Below are positions 58,887 to 64,000 of a stretch of 64,000 nucleotides of DNA, piece after piece. A program made the position numbers and the translations under genes. The number at the start of each line of letters is the position of its first letter. Position 1 is the first letter of the stretch. This DNA comes from an uncultured Clostridia bacterium (GTDB lineage Bacteria; Bacillota; Clostridia; TANB77; CAG-508), in NCBI GenBank assembly GCA_934129895.1, contig CAKOWY010000001.1, positions 496,001 to 560,000 on the forward strand. The letters are read 5' to 3'. Below the pieces are notes generated by a model. That model saw only the letters and a list, made by a program, of their open reading frames with translations. It was not told the DNA's origin and searched no databases.

Positions 58887-61800
58887 CTAATCTTGGTATA
58901 TTGTTATTGTTGCTGAAGCTGATGATTGATACTCTGAACTTTCCAAATATAACCTGTAATATTTATATTTTGGTGGGTTATCAAATGTATCTGAAAAAGA
59001 TCCTGCCCATCCAAAACTTTTTGACGCAATACTTGTCCAACCTGATCCATTAGTTCCTTCTAACCTTATTGTTGCACTACAACTTGTATTTGGTGAAAGT
59101 GAAAAAGTAATATGATCTGGCTTAAATGGAATTTCTCCAACTGAATTCGTTGCTATGTTTTTTGCTTTTCCTCCACCTCCACCACAGCATTTTGTATCTG
59201 AAGCACTATCTTGGTTCATTCCTGGGCTTGCAGTTATATACCCTCTCCATACAGCATATAATGTTGCACTACTATTAAATGTTGGTTTTTCTTCTACTTT
59301 ATACGCTACATTACCAGTTGAAGTTGTTGCCCATCCTTTTAATTTATAGTTACTACGTGAAGCACTCGGCATTGTAACAGTACCTCCTTTATATGTCTTT
59401 TGATCTCCTAAATTACCTGTTACACTATCTGTTGTATTTTTATTAAAACTTATTGTTATTTCTTCATAAGTCCAATGTGCATATACAGTTATATCAGATG
59501 TTAATGTAAACGTTGTCATCTTGTTTCCACCATTTGGCTGACTATACCATCCATCAAATCTATGTCTTGCTCTGCTTGCTGTTTTAAGTGTTGTATTAAC
59601 TGGAGTTCCATAATTCTGTGTTACTGGCACTCGAGCTTGTCCATCTACTGTTCCTCCATTTGCATCATAAGTTATTGTATATTTATTTATCTGCCAATGT
59701 GCATATATTGTTTTATTTGCTGTAAACGTATATGAAGTTATTCGATTTCCACCATCTATATTGTCATACCATCCCAAGAAAGTATGTCCATCTCTTCTAG
59801 CCTCTGGGAAATCACCTCTTGTTACCATATAATCTTCTGTATAACTTCCAGGATTTACTGCTCCTCCATTTGGATTAAATGTTAATGTATATCTTACTTT
59901 TGCCCATTGTGCTACTAATGTTACATCTTTTGCTCCTATTCTATAATTTTCTCCTGCATTATATATTCTTGAACCATCTGACCATCCTTTGAATTCATAA
60001 TGATTTCTCTTTGGTTCTTTTAATGGTATTAATGTTCCATAATTTTCTTCAAATTGTAGTGGTCCTTCTACTGTTGCTGGATCTTTGCTATCTCCTGCTG
60101 GATCTAATATCAATTTATATTTATTTATTGTCCATTTTGCTACTAATATTATATCTTGTGCATAATGCATTGTATATCTTCCACCATATGTTTCTGGTGT
60201 TGAACTATCTCCATAATACCATCCCATAAATGTATATCCTTCTTTTGTTGCTACTGGTATTGTTATTGTTGAATCATATTGTACATTATATACATTTGGA
60301 TTTAATGCATTTCCTGTATTTACATCTAATGTTATCTTATATGTATTTGCTTGCCATCTTGCTTGTAATGTTACATCTTTACTTATTACATAATTTCCTA
60401 ATTCTACTTTTGTATTTCCATCATACCATCCTAAAAATGTATACCCTGTTCTTGATGGTGCTGTTAATACAAACGTCCTTGTAGCGACATCATCATCTCT
60501 AAAAACTTCCTCTTTTTCTTTTCCTTGAACAGATCCACCATTTCCATCTAGAATTAACTTCCATTGATGATGTGTCCATTGAGCTGTAAATGACATATTT
60601 TTTGTTATTGATATCTGCTGTCCTGGATTGTATATATTTCCATCTTGATCTTTCCAATTATTAAATGTATATGCATAATCCTCTCCATGTTTTCCTGGTT
60701 GAGTTATTGCATTGGCTATTGTTATCGTATTTGCTGCATCATTTCTTGTTATATCAAATTCTTGGAATAATGATTCTATTCTTTCTGAATTGTATGTATA
60801 TCCATTATAATAATCTACCGTTCTCCACCTTTTTGATATGTATATTGGATAAAATATACATGTCTCTTTTACTATTTTCTTATTTCCATTTACATATACA
60901 CCTGCTACATCATTTTCATTTAATGACCATCCATCAAACTCCCAAGAATGGTTATTCCAATGCGTCATCTCTGGTCCATTTATTGTTCTTTCTTCATTAT
61001 ATACTGCTGAATCAACATTTGCAACTGTATATGGTGTTTTATCTGGACCTCGATCTACATACGCTATATCATACGTTTTTAACAATTCGTTTGAGTCTTT
61101 ATATGCACCATATCTTTCTCTTGCTAGTGCTGTATAAAATGCTTGTGCTAGTGTTTTTACTCCTGATGAATTTTGTCCTTTACTTGCTACATATTTATAT
61201 ATATCTTTAAAATCTGTATATTGATTTTGATTTACTATACTATTATATGATCCATAATAATTACTTAATGGATAATAATATTTTGTTGTCGTTCCACTTA
61301 ATAAACTCTTTCTTTCAAAATCTAAATTTAATCTTCCATCTGCACTTGATTGCATCAATCCTAAACCTGTTGTTATTTTTACATTATCTGCTGTTTCTAA
61401 GTATGTATCTCCTATCTTATGATAAAATCCATCATTTCCTAGTACGTATATATCTTCTTCTGTTACTGCTTCTTTGTTTTCTGAATTGTTTACTATTGTA
61501 TATCCATTATATACTTTTCCACCTAAATCTATTCCTTGTACAAAGCTTATTACACTTATATTATTTAATACTCTATTCCATTCATCATCTGTTAGTTCTG
61601 GCATTTCAAAGTCTGTTCCTACTGATGTATCATAATTTGCTATTGCTGTTGATAAGTTTGTTTTTATTTTACTTTTTATTACTTCTAGTCTATGTTGGTT
61701 AAATGTTGATGTTTCATTTTCTATGTTTTTTTCTATATCGCTTCCATCTGTTTTATTACTAAATTCAAATATCTTTCTGTTATCATTTGGAAATATTTTT

Positions 61801-62798
61801 TGTAATTCATAATCTCCATTTTCATTTACTACATAGTCTGTTGCATCGCTCCACTGTAAACTTGTTAGTTTTTGCAAATTTCCATTAGTGAATTTCTTTT
61901 TAAACTCATAAGCTTCTTTATAATATTCTCTTGCATTTCTATTATTTATTATTAAGTCTTTAAATTGATCATATAATTTTCTTGTACTTGTTGCTCCTTT
62001 ATTTTGAGCTTGTACTGTTAATACTCCATTTAAGAAATAAAATACTCTTTCATTTGCTTCATCTAAATAATATTTTGTTCCATTAAATTTTACATATTTG
62101 TAATTTCCAGCTTGTATTCCTTTTACTCCATCTTTATCTTCTACTGCTGGTAATGTTTCTTCTAATGTTTCAAAATTTATCTTTACTCCATTATATGTTA
62201 CTTCTAGACTATCTGATCTATAATCTATTCCGTCTACAAGATATCCTGATTCTTCTATATAATTTCCATCTATTGTTCCTGTTATTGATATAAAATTATC
62301 TAATGCATATGTTATTACTACATCTATGTTATTTTTATTATATCTTGCACTATATGATATATACGGTTTTAATCCTGATATAGTTTCTCCATTATTATCT
62401 ACCTGGTTTCCATCTGCATCTGTTAAATAATTTGTATTTTGAAATTTTGAGTATATATAAAATCCATCATACATCGTATATACTATTGCCGGAATATATT
62501 CATCCATCTCGTCTTCACTATATCCATTTAAACTAAATGTTGATTTTAACGATTCTTTAAATGTATTTACTGATGCTTCTACATCTCTTATTTTTGAATT
62601 TGCTATCTCTGATGTTGAACTATTTATTGTGTTTATTTGCAATGCTTTTATTGCATCCAGCGTTGCTGCCGTAAGTTTTGTGTCATATTCTGTCTGTACT
62701 GTTACTGTTTGAATTTGTAATTGTGTAAATATTGATAGTACTATTGTTATCGGCAATATTATAATTACAAATATTAGTGCTAGTTCTTGTATTTTCAT
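58887..62798 (-). CDS. Large surface protein: pilin-like N-terminus plus InlB-type repeats
   Basis: 1303 residues. The N-terminus MKIQELALIFVIIILPITI followed by a long helix (VQTEYDTKLTAATLDAIKAL) resembles TadE/type IV pilin-like subunits, with Glu near +5 of a hydrophobic stretch. Residues about 60-640 are an unassigned exposed region (RYGAYKDSN, AYVDRGPDKTPY). From about 640 to 1180 there are seven to eight InlB-type (Flg_new) repeats, each with the pattern Y-x-hydrophobic...GYTFLGWY...VTLQARW. After a CCGGGGG linker, the last 100 residues form a beta-type domain (ATIRLEGTNGSGWTSIASKS). No LPXTG motif is seen. It probably forms or decorates a surface fibre. Confidence 0.7.
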   Translation of the reverse strand: MKIQELALIFVIIILPITIVLSIFTQLQIQTVTVQTEYDTKLTAATLDAIKALQINTINSSTSEIANSKIRDVEASVNTFKESLKSTFSLNGYSEDEMDEYIPAIVYTMYDGFYIYSKFQNTNYLTDADGNQVDNNGETISGLKPYISYSARYNKNNIDVVITYALDNFISITGTIDGNYIEESGYLVDGIDYRSDSLEVTYNGVKINFETLEETLPAVEDKDGVKGIQAGNYKYVKFNGTKYYLDEANERVFYFLNGVLTVQAQNKGATSTRKLYDQFKDLIINNRNAREYYKEAYEFKKKFTNGNLQKLTSLQWSDATDYVVNENGDYELQKIFPNDNRKIFEFSNKTDGSDIEKNIENETSTFNQHRLEVIKSKIKTNLSTAIANYDTSVGTDFEMPELTDDEWNRVLNNISVISFVQGIDLGGKVYNGYTIVNNSENKEAVTEEDIYVLGNDGFYHKIGDTYLETADNVKITTGLGLMQSSADGRLNLDFERKSLLSGTTTKYYYPLSNYYGSYNSIVNQNQYTDFKDIYKYVASKGQNSSGVKTLAQAFYTALARERYGAYKDSNELLKTYDIAYVDRGPDKTPYTVANVDSAVYNEERTINGPEMTHWNNHSWEFDGWSLNENDVAGVYVNGNKKIVKETCIFYPIYISKRWRTVDYYNGYTYNSERIESLFQEFDITRNDAANTITIANAITQPGKHGEDYAYTFNNWKDQDGNIYNPGQQISITKNMSFTAQWTHHQWKLILDGNGGSVQGKEKEEVFRDDDVATRTFVLTAPSRTGYTFLGWYDGNTKVELGNYVISKDVTLQARWQANTYKITLDVNTGNALNPNVYNVQYDSTITIPVATKEGYTFMGWYYGDSSTPETYGGRYTMHYAQDIILVAKWTINKYKLILDPAGDSKDPATVEGPLQFEENYGTLIPLKEPKRNHYEFKGWSDGSRIYNAGENYRIGAKDVTLVAQWAKVRYTLTFNPNGGAVNPGSYTEDYMVTRGDFPEARRDGHTFLGWYDNIDGGNRITSYTFTANKTIYAHWQINKYTITYDANGGTVDGQARVPVTQNYGTPVNTTLKTASRARHRFDGWYSQPNGGNKMTTFTLTSDITVYAHWTYEEITISFNKNTTDSVTGNLGDQKTYKGGTVTMPSASRSNYKLKGWATTSTGNVAYKVEEKPTFNSSATLYAVWRGYITASPGMNQDSASDTKCCGGGGGKAKNIATNSVGEIPFKPDHITFSLSPNTSCSATIRLEGTNGSGWTSIASKSFGWAGSFSDTFDNPPKYKYYRLYLESSEYQSSASATITIYQD

Positions 62799-62819
62799 TT
62801 GTTTATCCCCCTTTTTTCT

Positions 62820-63341
62820 TTAAACTTCATAACCAACAACTTTATGAACTTTTAATGATTCTTTTACATCAATTATTCTTTGATTTGATGATCCTCTAAA
62901 TTTTAAGTTTAAATCCTTTTTATTTTCTTCAAATTTTCCATCAACTAAAACATCTATATAAGACATTAATTCTTTAGTTTCTTTCCAATTTTCAAACATC
63001 TTTCCCATTACATCTTCATCAAATGTATACCCTGTATAGCACCATATATTTTTATTTGGTAATTCTTCTTTTATCCTTTTTACTAGTGGAAGTAATCCTT
63101 TTTGATTTGTATATTCTAGTGGTTCTCCTCCCAATATTGAGAGCCCTGAAACATAGGGATGGTTCAATTCTTGGATTATTTTACTTACTTCTTTTTCAGT
63201 AAATTCTTTTCCATAATTAAAATCCCATGCTTGGGAATTAAAGCATCCCTTACAATGATGGGTACATCCACTTACAAATAATGATACTCTTACTCCTTTT
63301 CCATTCGCTACGTCTGCAATTTTTATGTCTGCATAGTTCAT
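62820..63341 (-). CDS. nrdG: Anaerobic ribonucleotide reductase activating protein
   Basis: 173-residue radical SAM activase that installs the glycyl radical on NrdD. The cluster motif CxxxCxxC is at residues 26, 30 and 33 (SGCTHHCKGCFNSQAWDF), and the SAM-binding segment is SGLSILGGEPLEY. ENKKDLNLKFRGSSNQRIID is the C-terminal family signature. No nrdD lies in the window; it may be outside or unlinked. It is placed between two InlB-repeat surface genes, 21 bases upstream of the large one, probably by rearrangement. An AGGAAAAG-like ribosome binding site precedes the ATG. Confidence 0.94.
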   Translation of the reverse strand: MNYADIKIADVANGKGVRVSLFVSGCTHHCKGCFNSQAWDFNYGKEFTEKEVSKIIQELNHPYVSGLSILGGEPLEYTNQKGLLPLVKRIKEELPNKNIWCYTGYTFDEDVMGKMFENWKETKELMSYIDVLVDGKFEENKKDLNLKFRGSSNQRIIDVKESLKVHKVVGYEV

Positions 63342-63452
63342 AATCTTTTCCTCCGTAATATTGGATAATCTTTTTATATTTTACATTATAACAATGGTTA
63401 TAAATAATTTCAACAATTTTTTTATTTTTTTGTAATATTATTTTTCCATAAA

Positions 63453-63480
63453 AAAAATAGGTATTAAAATACCTATTTTT
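63453..63480 (-). terminator. Terminator of the partial InlB-repeat gene
   Basis: AAAAATAGGTAT/ATACCTATTTTT is a perfect 12-bp stem with a four-base loop. It overlaps the stop codon of the upstream gene and runs into T's on the minus strand. Confidence 0.87.
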
Positions 63481-64000
63481 ATTCAAAGTTTACTGTTAAA
63501 TTAAATTTTGCCCATTTTGCTCCTCCGGAATCAATACTTGTTGAATATCTATATCTTACTCTTATTGCATAATACGTTGTATTTGGCCATATATCAACAT
63601 TTTGCCAGTAACTTCTATCTTTTCCAAAATTCCATTTAAATTTATCTGAACTAGCTGGTCCCCATATAGTAACCCAGTCTGAACCATTATATCCATCCAT
63701 TGCTAAACTAAAAAATCTATCGCTCCACATATCATTTGCTCCCATTCCAATTGAACCGTAAATTCTAGTAATTTTTCTATTTTCTCCAAACCATATTTCA
63801 TTACCACATGTTCTCCAATCTGATGATAATGCATTTGGAGTAGAAGAACTATCCGAATAATCTGCACTTGTTAATTTCCATACTGCAAATAATGTTTGCC
63901 CCTGTTTAAATGTATATGATGTTCCTGCTTTATATACTACACTTCCATTTCTTTCAGTTGCCCATCCTTTAAATGCATAATTCTTTCTACTTGGTGATCC
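63479..64000 (-). CDS. InlB-repeat surface protein, C-terminal part (cut by window edge)
   Basis: The minus-strand frame is open from 64000 to the stop at 63479 (173 codons). Its first part is the end of an InlB-type repeat (NYAFKGWATERNGSVVYKAG, then YTFKQGQTLFAVWKL). A linker rich in Ser/Asp follows, then a beta-type C-terminal domain (YGSIGMGANDMWSD, LAMDGYNGSDWVTIWGPASS, TTYYAIRVRYRYST). The final domain resembles, in plan and motif, the end of the 1303-residue protein at 58.9 kb, so the two are paralogues. The start codon lies outside the window. No sorting motif is seen. Confidence 0.8.
   Translation of the reverse strand, partial: GSPSRKNYAFKGWATERNGSVVYKAGTSYTFKQGQTLFAVWKLTSADYSDSSSTPNALSSDWRTCGNEIWFGENRKITRIYGSIGMGANDMWSDRFFSLAMDGYNGSDWVTIWGPASSDKFKWNFGKDRSYWQNVDIWPNTTYYAIRVRYRYSTSIDSGGAKWAKFNLTVNFE

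Noticed and set aside
63250..63486. 78-codon minus-strand frame overlapping the nrdG start
   Set aside because: It overlaps nrdG in another phase, starts inside a terminator, and has no ribosome binding site.

Overview
The window is AT-rich DNA from a low-GC Firmicute, most likely an uncultured gut member of the Clostridia. The evidence is arginine encoded mostly by AGA, GGAG-type ribosome binding sites, a T-box in front of pheS-pheT, the small-basic-protein/DUF881/FtsQ division cluster, IreB-RuvX-DUF1292, a Spo0E-like gene, a 3D-domain wall protein and ChW repeats. Nearly all housekeeping genes lie on the minus strand, so the window probably sits in one replichore. Species cannot be fixed from sequence alone.

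Layout. 1-5.5 kb: cell division (ftsZ partial, ftsA, small basic protein, two DUF881 proteins, ftsQ/divIB), then pflA. 5.7-6.1 kb: a GC-rich lipoprotein cassette. 6.3-10.8 kb: tex, an HD-GYP response regulator, an EndoA/MazF-type RNase and a GerS-like protein. 10.9-16 kb: cell-wall genes (CHAP-ChW hydrolase, a frameshifted M15 peptidase with a peptidoglycan-binding domain, sortase, a large secreted protein) around a three-tRNA operon (Val-Asp-Phe). 16-29.3 kb: rlmB, lepA, a 3D/G5 protein, mscS, an adenosine-deaminase-like fusion, a cassette membrane protein, nagZ, and T-box-pheS-pheT. 29.3-32.4 kb: a YdjI-YdjG-YdjH-like membrane-stress trio without PspA.

32.6-37 kb is a decayed mobile region directly downstream of tRNA-Leu. 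It holds remnants of TnpV, RepA_N and a relaxase, a dead HD protein, a GNAT enzyme, small orphan genes and two copies of an unrecognised structured RNA. 37-39.9 kb has a radical SAM/SPASM enzyme with a small membrane protein and its degenerate duplicate. 40-42.4 kb has a YgjP-like peptidase, a DUF6873-like protein and rbgA. 42.4-45 kb is a 2.56-kb insert (KilA-N, broken RhuM, uracil-DNA-glycosylase-like) bracketed by two copies of the first 29 codons of rbgA.

45-53.5 kb: acetyltransferase, pyrophosphatase-VOC fusion, cutA, isochorismatase-like hydrolase, ireB-ruvX-DUF1292, a degenerate GGDEF protein, a TadZ/CpaE-like protein and a Spo0E-like gene. 53.7-56.6 kb: two M16 peptidases and rpsU. 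56.7-64 kb: two tandem Lgt-like genes, a trigger-factor-like anchored protein, a 1303-residue pilin-like/InlB-repeat surface protein, nrdG and part of a second InlB-repeat protein.

The strongest unexpected signals are these. (1) The two tandem Lgt-like paralogues are interrupted by a +1 frameshift at exactly the same position, at a CGG codon following Cys-Cys-Xaa, which points to programmed recoding. (2) A 77-nt RNA element with its own hairpin occurs twice, each time just downstream of an orphan gene and its terminator. (3) Several monocistronic orphan genes of unusual base composition each carry a sigma-A promoter with a 17-bp spacer and a hairpin terminator. (4) The duplicated rbgA 5' end suggests an element that integrates in, and restores, the start of rbgA.
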